A stretch of DNA of 64,000 nt from Blattabacterium cuenoti (GCF_014251655.1 NZ_CP059225.1:189854-253853), one strand, 5' to 3'. Positions 9,089-18,148 are shown, counted from the stretch's first letter. Made by a program: numbers and translations. Notes: generated from the sequence alone by a model not told the origin.

Positions 9089-11602
9089 CTAATTATCATT
9101 CATCATTTTTAATACTTTTTCCACAATATTTTCAACGGAAGGTTTTGAAAAATAATCTCCATCGGATCCATAAGGAGGACGATGTTCTTTAGCCGTAATT
9201 GTAACAGGTGAACAATCTAAATAATAATAACCATTTTGTTCTTCTAATATTTTTTGTAAAATAAAAGCAGAAGCCCCTCCTGGGACATCCTCATCTATAA
9301 TTAATAGTCTATTAGTTTTTTGTAAACTTTTAGCAATATCCTTTTGTAAATCAAAAGGTAAAAGAGATTGAATATCTATTATTTCAGTATCTATATTTAT
9401 TTTATACAATTCTTCTGCGGCTTTATTTACAATTCTCCATGTAGAACCATAAGTAACCATCGTGATATCTTTTCCCTTTCTTGTTATTTCCACTATTCCA
9501 ATAGGAGTTCTAAAAAAACCTAAATTTTCCGGTAACTTTTCTTTTATTCTATATCCATTTAGACATTCAATAACCAAAGCAGGATCATCTCCAGATAACA
9601 AAGTATTATAAAATCCAGCCGCCTTTACCATATTTCTTGGAACAAGAACTAAAACGCCTCTTAAATAATTAATGATCCCTCCCATAGGAGAACCGGAATG
9701 CCATATTCCTTCTAGACGATGTCCTCTTGTTCTAATAATAACAGGAGATTTTTGTCCTCCTCTTGTTCTATACTGTAAGCAAGCAATATCATCACTCATA
9801 ATTTGTAAAGCATATAGAATGTAATCTATATATTGAATTTCAACTATAGGACGTAACCCACGCATAGATAAACCTATACCTTGTCCAAGAATTGTAGATT
9901 CCCGTATTCCAGTATCAAAAATCCTTGTTTTTCCATATTTTTTTTGTAACCCTTCTAATCCTTGATTGACATCTCCTATTTTTCCTACATCTTCACCAAA
10001 TATTAGAAGATCAGGATACATTTTTAACAATTTATCAAAATTTTCTCTTAATACGATTCTACCATCTACTTCCAAAGTTTTATTATTATATACAGGAAAA
10101 ACTTCTGTTATTTTTACGGAAGATTTTTTGGAAATACTATATAGATGGGACGAATAATTTTCTTCTTCTTTCCGAAATTTATTATTAAACCATTTTATAA
10201 GACAATATTTTTCATCTAATTCCACCTCATACAAAAGATATAAAATTTTTCTAACGATACGAAATATTGATTTCTTTGTAGATAAATTTTTATTGAAATT
10301 GTTTAATTTATCTATATATTTATTCACATATTTATTAATCCATTTTTTCTTCAAACAAGAAGAACTATCTTGTACTTTTTGTAAAATACTTATAGCTTCA
10401 TTTTTAAGTTTATGAATAGGTTTTTGGAAAGCATTCCATGCTTTTATTTGCTCATTTTTAACGTATTCTTTAGCTTCTATATCTATTTTATCTAAAAAGC
10501 AAACATTTGCTATAGTTTGAACAACTTCTTTTTTTTTATTAGTATTAAAAAAATTAAATCTAAAATTTAAAATCCAATCTCTAAATTTTTTGATTCCATC
10601 ATTCTCCATTTCCCATTTTAACCGTTCTTTTGATTTATATCTTTCATGTGAAGAAGAAGTAGAATGACCTTGCGGTTGAGTCAAATTAGTAACATGAATA
10701 ATCACTGGAACATGTTCATAACGAGCAATTTTATTTGCTTTATCATAAGTTATGGTAAGATCCATATAATTATATCCATTAACACGAATAATTTCAATTC
10801 CTTTTTCCTTTTTATTTCTATGAAACCCATATAAAAGATCACTAATATTTTTTTTAGAAAATTGGTATTTATTGGGAACAGATATTCCATATCCATCATC
10901 CCAAATAGAAAGAATTATAGGAACTTGTAAAACCGAAGCCGCATTTAAAGTTTCCCAAAATAACCCTTCTGAAATACTAGCGTTTCCAATAGTTCCAAAT
11001 GCAACTTCATTTCCATTATTAGAAAATTTTTTATGTGTTTTTTTTAAATTTTTCAATTTTTTATAAATTTTAGAAGCTTGAGCTAAGCCTAATAGTTTAG
11101 GCATCTGAGCGGCTGTAGCAGATATATCAGCAGTAGAATTTTTTTGTTGAACAAGATTTTTCCAATCCCCATCCTGATTCAAAAAACGTGTTCCAAAATG
11201 GGAAGTCATCATTCTTCCAGATGAAATAGGTTCATATTTTAAATCTGAATGGGCATATAATTGTGAAAAAAAACTTCTTACAGTTAAAGCTCCGATAGCC
11301 ATCATAAATGTTTGATCTCTATAATATCCAGATCTAAAATCTCCATTTTTAAAAACCTTTGCCATAGCTAATTGAGGAATCTCTTTTCCATCTCCAAATA
11401 TTCCAAATTTAGCTCTTCCATTTAAAACTTCTTTTCTACCTAAAACACTTGTTTCACGGCTAATTTTTGCTAATTTATAATCGTTTAAAACCGTTTTTCT
11501 AAATGATTCAAAAGAACTTTCTTCATCATCATTAGATTTATTATTATTATATTTCATAATCAAATTTTTCTTTTTTTGATATGAAAATACAGGAATTTTC
11601 AT
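9089..11602 (-). CDS. 2-oxoacid dehydrogenase E1, fused alpha and beta subunits
   Basis: Thiamine-diphosphate E1 of a 2-oxoacid dehydrogenase complex, with alpha and beta halves in one 837-residue chain. The alpha half (about 30-450) carries GTIGNASISEGLFWETLNAA and SIWDDGYGISVPN, the thiamine-binding region in the form typical of a fused Bacteroidota family, and TQPQGHSTSSSHERYK, the phosphorylation-loop region. The beta half (about 500-837) has VDGRIVLRENFDKLL, FGEDVGKIGDVNQG, LGQGIGLSMRGLRPIVEIQY and GSPMGG. The linker contains Lys/Asn-rich sequence. The substrate is not certain: branched-chain 2-oxo acids are likely given ilvE next door, pyruvate less likely because a separate pdhB exists at 18 kb. 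E2 and E3 partners are not in the window. Confidence 0.88.
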   Translation of the reverse strand: MKIPVFSYQKKKNLIMKYNNNKSNDDEESSFESFRKTVLNDYKLAKISRETSVLGRKEVLNGRAKFGIFGDGKEIPQLAMAKVFKNGDFRSGYYRDQTFMMAIGALTVRSFFSQLYAHSDLKYEPISSGRMMTSHFGTRFLNQDGDWKNLVQQKNSTADISATAAQMPKLLGLAQASKIYKKLKNLKKTHKKFSNNGNEVAFGTIGNASISEGLFWETLNAASVLQVPIILSIWDDGYGISVPNKYQFSKKNISDLLYGFHRNKKEKGIEIIRVNGYNYMDLTITYDKANKIARYEHVPVIIHVTNLTQPQGHSTSSSHERYKSKERLKWEMENDGIKKFRDWILNFRFNFFNTNKKKEVVQTIANVCFLDKIDIEAKEYVKNEQIKAWNAFQKPIHKLKNEAISILQKVQDSSSCLKKKWINKYVNKYIDKLNNFNKNLSTKKSIFRIVRKILYLLYEVELDEKYCLIKWFNNKFRKEEENYSSHLYSISKKSSVKITEVFPVYNNKTLEVDGRIVLRENFDKLLKMYPDLLIFGEDVGKIGDVNQGLEGLQKKYGKTRIFDTGIRESTILGQGIGLSMRGLRPIVEIQYIDYILYALQIMSDDIACLQYRTRGGQKSPVIIRTRGHRLEGIWHSGSPMGGIINYLRGVLVLVPRNMVKAAGFYNTLLSGDDPALVIECLNGYRIKEKLPENLGFFRTPIGIVEITRKGKDITMVTYGSTWRIVNKAAEELYKINIDTEIIDIQSLLPFDLQKDIAKSLQKTNRLLIIDEDVPGGASAFILQKILEEQNGYYYLDCSPVTITAKEHRPPYGSDGDYFSKPSVENIVEKVLKMMNDN

Positions 11603-11644
11603 TTATGAATTTCTTTATTTAATTTTATCAATTGAACGTTAATT

Positions 11645-12094
11645 ATGATTGATCATATGTTTGGAAGAATTACTCTATCTATTATTAAACCGGATGCAGT
11701 ACAAAAAGGATATATTGCTACTATTCTAACTAAAATAGTTCATGCTGGATTTCATATAATAGCACTTAAAATGACAAAACTTTCCAAAAAAAACGCTATC
11801 AAGTTTTATTCGGAACATCAAAAAAAATATTTTTTCAATTCTTTAGTAGAATTCATGTCATCTGGACCAATCGTATCTATTCTTTTAGAAAAAGAAAACG
11901 CAGTTAAAGACTTTAGACTTTTAATAGGAGATACAAATCCAATAAACGCTAAAAAAGGAACAATAAGAAATTTATATGCTACTTCCCTAAAAAAAAATGC
12001 TATACATGGATCAGACAGTAATAAAAGTGCTTTTCAAGAAAGTCAATTTTATTTTTCGAATAGAGAAATTTTTGTACAAGAATCTTTCAACTAA
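11645..12094 (+). CDS. ndk: Nucleoside diphosphate kinase
   Basis: Balances NTP and dNTP pools by phosphate transfer through a phospho-histidine. 149 residues, slightly longer than the usual 138-145. The active-site block is KNAIHGSDS with the catalytic His at 121. The N-terminal substrate block ITLSIIKPDAVQKG and the FYSEHQKKYFF region are conserved. An internal ATG at 11657 would give MFGRITLSIIKPDAV and is a reasonable alternative start. It is divergent from the fused E1 gene, with only 42 bp between the two starts, and lemA follows after 6 bp. Identity is secure. Confidence 0.95.
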   Translation: MIDHMFGRITLSIIKPDAVQKGYIATILTKIVHAGFHIIALKMTKLSKKNAIKFYSEHQKKYFFNSLVEFMSSGPIVSILLEKENAVKDFRLLIGDTNPINAKKGTIRNLYATSLKKNAIHGSDSNKSAFQESQFYFSNREIFVQESFN

Positions 12095-12100
12095 TTTTTT

Positions 12101-12703
12101 ATGAAAAAAATTTTTTTAATAATCATTTCCTCTATTTTTATTTTAACATTTATATTTGGACTATGGACCGTTAATATATATAATCATCTTATCGAATTAA
12201 ATGAAAATATTAAAACACAATGGGGTCAAGTAGAAAATGTTTATCAACGTAGATCTGATTTAATTCCAAATTTAGTTAATACAGTAAAAGGATCTGCAAA
12301 CTTTGAAAAAAATACGTTAAATCAAGTAATAAAAGCTAGATCAAAAGCTACTTCTTTTTCTATAAATCCAAACGATTTGAATCAAAATAAAATAAATCAA
12401 TTTCAAAAAGCACAAGAATATCTAAATAATTCCGTCAGTAGACTACTTCTAATTGTAGAAAATTATCCAGATATAAAGTCTACACAAAATTTTTATGAAT
12501 TGCAAAATCAATTAGAAGGAACAGAAAACCGTATTAATGTAGAAAGAAACCGTTTCAATGATCAAGTAAATAATTTTAATTCTTATAGAAATCAATTTCC
12601 AAAATCGATCATTGCAAATTTTTTTACTCAATTTAAAGAAAAAGGATATTTTCAATCTTCTATAGGATCAGAAAAATCTCCTATCGTAGATTTTTCCAAT
12701 TAA
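12101..12703 (+). CDS. lemA: LemA family membrane protein
   Basis: Small membrane-anchored helical protein whose precise role is not established in the family. 200 residues: an N-terminal membrane segment (about 4-24, IFLIIISSIFILTFIFGLW) followed by the LemA helical bundle. Family blocks are NENIKTQWGQVENVYQRRSD, LIPNLVNTVKG, LSIVENYPDIKST-like (here LLIVENYPDIKST) and GTENRINVERNRFND near 147-161. A TPM-domain gene follows after 5 bp; this LemA-TPM pairing is standard in Bacteroidota, where a second TPM gene often follows but is missing here. Confidence 0.93.
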   Translation: MKKIFLIIISSIFILTFIFGLWTVNIYNHLIELNENIKTQWGQVENVYQRRSDLIPNLVNTVKGSANFEKNTLNQVIKARSKATSFSINPNDLNQNKINQFQKAQEYLNNSVSRLLLIVENYPDIKSTQNFYELQNQLEGTENRINVERNRFNDQVNNFNSYRNQFPKSIIANFFTQFKEKGYFQSSIGSEKSPIVDFSN

Positions 12704-12708
12704 AAATT

Positions 12709-13434
12709 ATGAACAAAACCATTCAATTTATCATTCTAATTTTTTCTTGTATAAATTTAGTAAAAGGACAATTGAATATCCCTGAAATACCAAAAAAAAT
12801 ATCTCCTATTCAAGATAATGTCGGAGTTTTATCCAGAAAACAAATAAAAAAATTAAATGAACAACTTATTCTATACTCTAAAATTACATCAACAGAAATA
12901 TTAGTATCCATTATTAATAATCTTCATGGAGAAGATCCAAATGTTATAGCTTATAAATGGGGAGAAAAATGGAAAATTGGAAATTTTCATAAAAATAATG
13001 GAATAGTCATATTATTATCTGTCAATGATAGAAAAATATCTATTCAAAATGGATATGGAATAGAACCTTATCTCACCGATTTTTTAACTACGAAAATTAT
13101 AAGAAAAATAAAACCAATATTAAAAAATGGTCTTTATTATAAAGCTATAGATTATAGTATTCAAGAAATATTCAAAATTTTAAAAGATAAATATAAAAAA
13201 AATCATACTAAAAAAGTTTTTCCTAAATGGAATTTATTGATTTACATAAGTGTTTTTTTTCTTCTACTTTTATTTATCTATAAAACCAGAGATTACCCAT
13301 TACTATTAAATACATTATTATTTATGGACTTTTTAAACAAATTTCATAATCATGAACATGAAGAAAATTTTAACGAAGATGAATTTGGAGGAGGAGGACA
13401 TTTTGGAGGGGGAGGAAGCAGCGGAAATTGGTAA
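12709..13434 (+). CDS. TPM-domain (YgcG-like) secreted membrane protein
   Basis: 241 residues. An N-terminal signal peptide (about 1-20, ending LVKGQ) is followed by a TPM domain (about 30-165) with VLSRKQIKKLNEQL, NGIVILLSVNDRKISIQNGY and EPYLTD, the core blocks of the family. A membrane segment (about 174-191) comes next, then a short charged region and a glycine-rich tail (about 226-241, GGGGHFGGGGSSGNW). The domain is therefore probably periplasmic, with a cytoplasmic tail. The TPM family has been linked to photosystem repair phosphatases in plants; no such substrate exists here and the bacterial role is unknown. It is coupled to lemA, and convergent valS ends 5 bp away. Confidence 0.88.
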   Translation: MNKTIQFIILIFSCINLVKGQLNIPEIPKKISPIQDNVGVLSRKQIKKLNEQLILYSKITSTEILVSIINNLHGEDPNVIAYKWGEKWKIGNFHKNNGIVILLSVNDRKISIQNGYGIEPYLTDFLTTKIIRKIKPILKNGLYYKAIDYSIQEIFKILKDKYKKNHTKKVFPKWNLLIYISVFFLLLLFIYKTRDYPLLLNTLLFMDFLNKFHNHEHEENFNEDEFGGGGHFGGGGSSGNW

Positions 13435-13438
13435 TATT

Positions 13439-16084
13439 TTATTTTTTCAAATATTCTAAATATTCCTTTAATTGTTCTATTTTTTTTAATGTATCATTCT
13501 CTTTTTTTCTTTCCTTTAAAAGGATATTCATTGGTACTGATTTTACATATTTTTCATTAGATAAATTTTTTCTAATTATAAATAAAAAATTATAGTAATA
13601 TTGAATTTTTTTTTCAGTATTTACGATTTCTATATCATCATTAGTATGATATTTCTTTTTTCTAGATAAAAAAAACTGATCTTGACCTAAAATAAAGGAA
13701 AAAAATGGAGTATTTTTAGGTGTTTTTAATACGGAAATAATTTGAGATAAATTTGCTAATTTCAATAAAATTGAATCATATTCTTTTTTTTCTTCTTTTT
13801 TTTTCGTAGAAAATAATATAAGACTTTCTTTATAAGGAATATGATTTTCATTTCTTATATTACGTATTTTAGATATTATCTGAGTAATCCTTTCAAAGGA
13901 AACTAATATATCATGATTATAAGATTTTTTTTTAGGCCAAGAAGAAATAATTAAAGCTTCTTTCGATTTTCTCCTTCTGAGAAGATTCCAAATCTCTTCT
14001 GATAAAAAAGGCATATATGGATGTAATAATTTTAACATATTTTCAAAATATTTTATAGTATTTAAATATACTATTTTTGATATACATTTATTTTCTGGTT
14101 TTATTATTTCAAGATACCAAGAACAGAAATCTTCCCAAATAAACTTATATAAAACCAGTAAGGATTCATCAAATTTATATTCATAAAATAATTTATCAAA
14201 TATTTCTAAAATAAAATAAAAACGATTTCTTAACCATAGAATAGCAATTTTAGAATATTCAGGAACAGTTTTATTTTCTCTTATTTTCCAACTTTGAATT
14301 AAACGAAAAGCGTTCCATATTTTATTAGAAAAATTTCTACCTTGCAGACATATTTTTTCATCAAAATGATAATCTTTCCCTGCACTACTAGTTTTTAGCA
14401 TAAGACCCATACGTATAGCATCGGCTCCATATTGGTGAATCAAATCTATAATATTCGGAGAATTATTTAATGATTTTGATATTTTTCTATTTTTAAAATC
14501 TCTGATAATACCAGTAAAAAAAACCCTTTTAAAGGGTTTTTCTTTTTTAAAAAAAAATCCAGCCATAATCATACGTGCAATCCAGAAAAATAATATATCT
14601 GAACCTGTAACCATATCTTCAGTTGGATAATAATAAAAAATTTCATGATTATAAGGATCATTAATTCCATCAAAAACAGATAAAGGTAATATCCAAGAAG
14701 AAAACCAAGTATCTAAAACATCTGTATCTTGCCATATTTTATCATAGCTTAAAGATGGATTTTTACTTTTATTCTTTGCTTCTTTTAATGCTTCTTCTAT
14801 ATTTTCCGAAACTACAAAATCATCAATATTTTTTCCATAATAATAGACAGGAATACGATGTCCCCACCATAATTGTCTAGAAATATTCCAATCACGAATT
14901 TGATTCATCCACTGAAAATAAATTTTATTCAATTTTTTAGGATAAAATTGAATATCTCCATTTTTTACGGATTCTATAGCAGGAATAGAAATTTCTTTCA
15001 TTCTCAAAAACCATTGAAGAGACGGTTTATATTCTATAATAGATAAAGTTCGTTCAGAAAAACCTATTTTTTGAGTATATTTTTCAATATTTTCTATAGC
15101 TTCCAATTTGTTTAATTCTACTACTATTCTTTTTCTTACTTCAAAACGATCCATTCCTTTATAATGAAGTCCATTTTCATTTAGAGTAGCATCTTCATTA
15201 AAAATATCAATAATCTTTAATTTATGTTTATCTGATATCTTTTTATCGTGTATATCATGCGCTGGAGTTATTTTTAAACATCCTGTTCCAAAATTCATAT
15301 CCACATATGAATCTTCGATAATAGGAATAGATCTATTTACTATTGGAATAGTTACAGATTTACCTTTTAAATGAGAAAAACGTTTATCATATGGATGAAT
15401 ACAAATAGCCGTATCTCCAAATATGGTTTCTGGACGAGTTGTTGCCACAACAACAAAATCTTTTTCTCCTTGTATTTGATATTTCAAATAATAAAGTTTA
15501 CCAATACATTCTTTATAAATAACTTCTTCATCTGAAATTGTCGTTTTAGCTTTTGGATCCCAATTCATGACATGATATCCTCTATATATATATCCTCTTC
15601 TATATAAATCTATAAAAATTTTTGTAACAGATTTAGACAATTTTGGATTCATGGTAAATTGAACACGATTCCAATCACAAGAACATCCCAATTTTTTTAA
15701 CTGATCAAAAATAATACTTTTATGCTTTTTATACCATTCTAAAACACGATATAAAAATTTTTCTCTTCCCAAAAAACTTTTGGATAATCCTTGTTTTTTC
15801 AATTGATCTACAACTTTTGCTTCTGTTGCAATAGATGCATGATCTATTCCAGGAATCCAACAAGCATTATATCCTTTCATTCTAGCATGTCTAATCAAAA
15901 CATCCTGGATAGTATTGTTTAACATATGTCCTATGTGTAATACTCCAGTAATGTTGGGAGGTGGCATAATGATAGTATAAGAAATTCTATCATCTGGATA
16001 AGATGAAAAATAATTTCTTTTCATCCAATAATGATATATTTTTTTTTCTACAGATTTTGGATCATATTTAATTGGAATATCCAT
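13439..16084 (-). CDS. valS: Valyl-tRNA synthetase
   Basis: Charges tRNA-Val, with editing of mischarged threonine. 881 residues from the chosen start MDIPIKYDPKSVEKKIYHYW, which matches the conserved N-terminus of the family. The open frame extends 22 codons further upstream, but that extension is hydrophobic, unlike ValRS, and would overlap folA. The HIGH motif is GVLHIGHM (50-53), the editing domain holds TTRPETIFGDTA, and the KMSKS loop is KISKSLNNSP. A C-terminal coiled coil (KKIEQLKEYLEYLKK end) is retained. Only 22 bp separate its start from the divergent folA start. Identity is very secure. Confidence 0.96.
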   Translation of the reverse strand: MDIPIKYDPKSVEKKIYHYWMKRNYFSSYPDDRISYTIIMPPPNITGVLHIGHMLNNTIQDVLIRHARMKGYNACWIPGIDHASIATEAKVVDQLKKQGLSKSFLGREKFLYRVLEWYKKHKSIIFDQLKKLGCSCDWNRVQFTMNPKLSKSVTKIFIDLYRRGYIYRGYHVMNWDPKAKTTISDEEVIYKECIGKLYYLKYQIQGEKDFVVVATTRPETIFGDTAICIHPYDKRFSHLKGKSVTIPIVNRSIPIIEDSYVDMNFGTGCLKITPAHDIHDKKISDKHKLKIIDIFNEDATLNENGLHYKGMDRFEVRKRIVVELNKLEAIENIEKYTQKIGFSERTLSIIEYKPSLQWFLRMKEISIPAIESVKNGDIQFYPKKLNKIYFQWMNQIRDWNISRQLWWGHRIPVYYYGKNIDDFVVSENIEEALKEAKNKSKNPSLSYDKIWQDTDVLDTWFSSWILPLSVFDGINDPYNHEIFYYYPTEDMVTGSDILFFWIARMIMAGFFFKKEKPFKRVFFTGIIRDFKNRKISKSLNNSPNIIDLIHQYGADAIRMGLMLKTSSAGKDYHFDEKICLQGRNFSNKIWNAFRLIQSWKIRENKTVPEYSKIAILWLRNRFYFILEIFDKLFYEYKFDESLLVLYKFIWEDFCSWYLEIIKPENKCISKIVYLNTIKYFENMLKLLHPYMPFLSEEIWNLLRRRKSKEALIISSWPKKKSYNHDILVSFERITQIISKIRNIRNENHIPYKESLILFSTKKKEEKKEYDSILLKLANLSQIISVLKTPKNTPFFSFILGQDQFFLSRKKKYHTNDDIEIVNTEKKIQYYYNFLFIIRKNLSNEKYVKSVPMNILLKERKKENDTLKKIEQLKEYLEYLKK

Positions 16085-16106
16085 AATATAAATATAAAAA
16101 AAAAGG

Positions 16107-16601
16107 ATGAAAATTATATTAATAGCTGCTGTTTCTAAAAATGGATTCATAGGAAAAAAGAATCAATTAATGTGGCATTTACCCAATGATTTAAAACGAT
16201 TTAAAAATCTAACTATAGGAGAAACAATTTTAATGGGAAGAAAGACTTTCGAATCCATTGGAAAATGTCTTTCAAAAAGAAAGAATATTATACTTACGAA
16301 AAAAAAAATAAATTTTATAAAGAAAACAAATAATATTAAGATTATTTCTTCTATAAAACATATAGATCATTTATTAGATAAAAAAATATTCGTTATAGGA
16401 GGAGAAAAAATATATGATTCCACAATTGAAAAAGCAGACGTTATAGAACTAACCTTAGTTCACAAAAATTTTTATGGAGATACAAGATTTCCAAAAATAG
16501 ATACAAAAAAATGGAAAAAAATATATGAATTTGTTTATGAAAAAGATAAAAACCATCCATACAACTACAGTTTTATAAGATTCGAAAAAATAAAAAAATG
16601 A
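16107..16601 (+). CDS. folA: Dihydrofolate reductase
   Basis: Reduces dihydrofolate to tetrahydrofolate with NADPH in the cytoplasm. 164 residues, normal length. Conserved blocks are LIAAVSKNGFIGKKNQLMWH (substrate pocket; the usual Asp in the LPxD block is retained in HLPNDLKRFK), ETILMGRKTFESIG (NADPH binding) and IFVIGGEKIYD. With folD and metF in this window it forms part of a one-carbon set. It is divergent from valS and convergent with the bifunctional-nuclease gene, 6 bp apart, so its promoter must overlap the start of valS. Confidence 0.95.
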   Translation: MKIILIAAVSKNGFIGKKNQLMWHLPNDLKRFKNLTIGETILMGRKTFESIGKCLSKRKNIILTKKKINFIKKTNNIKIISSIKHIDHLLDKKIFVIGGEKIYDSTIEKADVIELTLVHKNFYGDTRFPKIDTKKWKKIYEFVYEKDKNHPYNYSFIRFEKIKK

Positions 16602-16607
16602 TTATAT

Positions 16608-17249
16608 TTACTCTCTCCTATCTAATTCTTTTTTAATTTGTGCCGCAAGTTCGTAACATTCATTAACCACAGCATGATTTAATAAAGTATTTAAATCTCT
16701 TTCTGTCATTTTTTCTAGATCTTTTTTATTTTTTTCTTTATAAAAAATAATTCCATTATTATCCATTATTGATTCATACTCAGAAGTTTCATTTTCTTTA
16801 TCTTTATCAATAGGAAATCCATTTTCAAAATAAATACCAGCCTTATCAAAAATTTCTTTTGTCGTATAAATAGGAGCTTGAAATCGTATAGATAAAGCAA
16901 TTGCATCTGATGTTTTTGAATCTATTTTATGTTCTATTTTTTCTTCTTTTTGATTGAGACCTTCAAATAAAATATAAGAAAAAAATATACCGTTTACTAA
17001 TTTGTATATCACAACTGCTTTTAATTTTATATGGAATGCTCTGGAAAAAGTAAGAAACAAATCATGAGTAAAGGATCTAGACGTATCTCTTTTTCCCAAA
17101 GAATAAGCAATAGATTGAGCTTGTGAACTTTCTATAATAATAGGAAGTTTTATTTTTCCATATTCTTCTTCAAGTAACAAAATATATATTCCCGATTGTA
17201 TTTGACTTAAGGAAATTCCCCGTATAGTTAATTTAATAAGCTGATCCAT
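16608..17249 (-). CDS. Bifunctional nuclease domain protein (DUF151) with UVR-like tail
   Basis: 213 residues. The N-terminal part (about 1-135) is the bifunctional nuclease/DUF151 domain: IRGISLSQIQSGIYILLLEE, LPIIIESSQAQSIAYSLGK and SKTSDAIALSIRFQAPIYTT, matching the widespread bacterial family. The C-terminal end (about 178-213) with MTERDLNTLLNHAVVNECYE and AAQIKKEL resembles the UVR motif of UvrB/UvrC-type interaction helices, an arrangement seen in Bacteroidota. The biochemical role of the bacterial family is poorly defined. It is divergent from the lipoprotein gene at 17398, with 148 bp between them. Confidence 0.85.
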   Translation of the reverse strand: MDQLIKLTIRGISLSQIQSGIYILLLEEEYGKIKLPIIIESSQAQSIAYSLGKRDTSRSFTHDLFLTFSRAFHIKLKAVVIYKLVNGIFFSYILFEGLNQKEEKIEHKIDSKTSDAIALSIRFQAPIYTTKEIFDKAGIYFENGFPIDKDKENETSEYESIMDNNGIIFYKEKNKKDLEKMTERDLNTLLNHAVVNECYELAAQIKKELDRRE

Positions 17250-17397
17250 AGTAAAATATAAATTATAGTACTATATGTAAACAAATATTCTAAATTCAAA
17301 AGATTTTTCTTTTTTTTCACGCTTCTTAATATATATAATTATTATTATATGTAATAATTTTTTTTATATATTTAGTAATATTTAAATTTTTATTATT

Positions 17398-18057
17398 ATG
17401 AATACTTCTATTAATTCTATGAAATTTGTTTTAATCCCTGCAATTTTTTTAACGTTAGGATTTATTGTATCATGTAATGATGATATAATTTCTTCTAATT
17501 CTAACGAAAAAAAAATTGGAGTTAATGATATTCCTATAGTAACTCCCCCTACTTCTACAACTACAGCTTCTTCAACTACTACTACAACAGAGGAGGATGA
17601 GGAGGATGATGAAGATACAAGTGATCTTTTTCCTGTCGAGAAAGAAGATAATCTTTCGGACGAAGAAATGGATAAAATAGATATAGATGATTTATCTAAA
17701 AAAATTAAAGAAATAAAAGACAAAATACAGGAATCAGAAAAAGAAAAAGATAGACATCATGATGAGTATGACCAGATGGTAGATCTTCAAAAAAAAATAT
17801 TAAATGAAATAAAAGAAAAGAAAATAGTCATGATATCTAAACCTGAAGGTTCAAAAGAACAAATAGATGCAAAAAAAGATTTTGAAGATCAAAAAGAATT
17901 AGGAAAAGAAAAATTAGAAGTTCTTAAAAAGAAAAATAGACTTTTGAATAACATATATAAATCAATAAGATTGGCGATAATAGAAAAAGAGTTTCTAGAG
18001 AAAAGAAAAGAAAAAGTACTAAAAAGAAAAAAAGAAAAAGAAGAGAAAAGGAACTAA
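17398..18057 (+). CDS. Unrecognised lipoprotein: Thr-rich linker, acidic patch, coiled coil
   Basis: I do not recognise a family. 219 residues. A lipoprotein signal peptide ends at Cys26 (LTLGFIVSC), so the mature protein should be lipid-anchored. A Thr/Ser-rich linker (about 52-64) is followed by a run of Glu/Asp (65-74), and a highly charged Lys/Glu-rich region predicted to be coiled coil fills about 95-219, ending in a basic tail. The residues after the cysteine (NDDII) include an acidic pair, loosely like the surface-export signal described for some Bacteroidota lipoproteins. An internal ATG at 17419 is a possible start. It stands alone: a divergent neighbour upstream and a strong hairpin terminator (18080-18119) downstream. 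A structural envelope role is only a guess. Confidence 0.8.
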   Translation: MNTSINSMKFVLIPAIFLTLGFIVSCNDDIISSNSNEKKIGVNDIPIVTPPTSTTTASSTTTTTEEDEEDDEDTSDLFPVEKEDNLSDEEMDKIDIDDLSKKIKEIKDKIQESEKEKDRHHDEYDQMVDLQKKILNEIKEKKIVMISKPEGSKEQIDAKKDFEDQKELGKEKLEVLKKKNRLLNNIYKSIRLAIIEKEFLEKRKEKVLKRKKEKEEKRN

Positions 18058-18079
18058 TAGCTATAAAATATTTTTTTGA

Positions 18080-18119
18080 AACGGAAAAGAAAGTTCTTTC
18101 TTTTCCGTTATTTTTTTTT
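18080..18119 (+). terminator. Strong intrinsic terminator after the lipoprotein gene
   Basis: Perfect inverted repeat: arm 18080-18093 (AACGGAAAAGAAAG) and arm 18096-18109 (CTTTCTTTTCCGTT), followed at once by a T run at 18111-18119. The flank on the other side has no T run for the minus strand, so it works for plus-strand transcription. It is one of only two clear hairpin terminators seen in the window, and it separates the lipoprotein unit from pdhB. Confidence 0.88.
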
Positions 18120-18148
18120 ACATTTTTCCTGAAAAATTGATAACTATT

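Noticed and set aside
16085-16150. 22-codon N-terminal extension of valS
   Set aside because: It is hydrophobic, unlike ValRS N-termini, and would overlap the divergent folA start; MDIPIKYDPK is the family-typical start.
17382-17723. Minus-strand frame rich in Ser and Val opposite the lipoprotein gene
   Set aside because: It is the antisense shadow of the Thr-rich and acidic codons of the lipoprotein gene and has no start context or homology.
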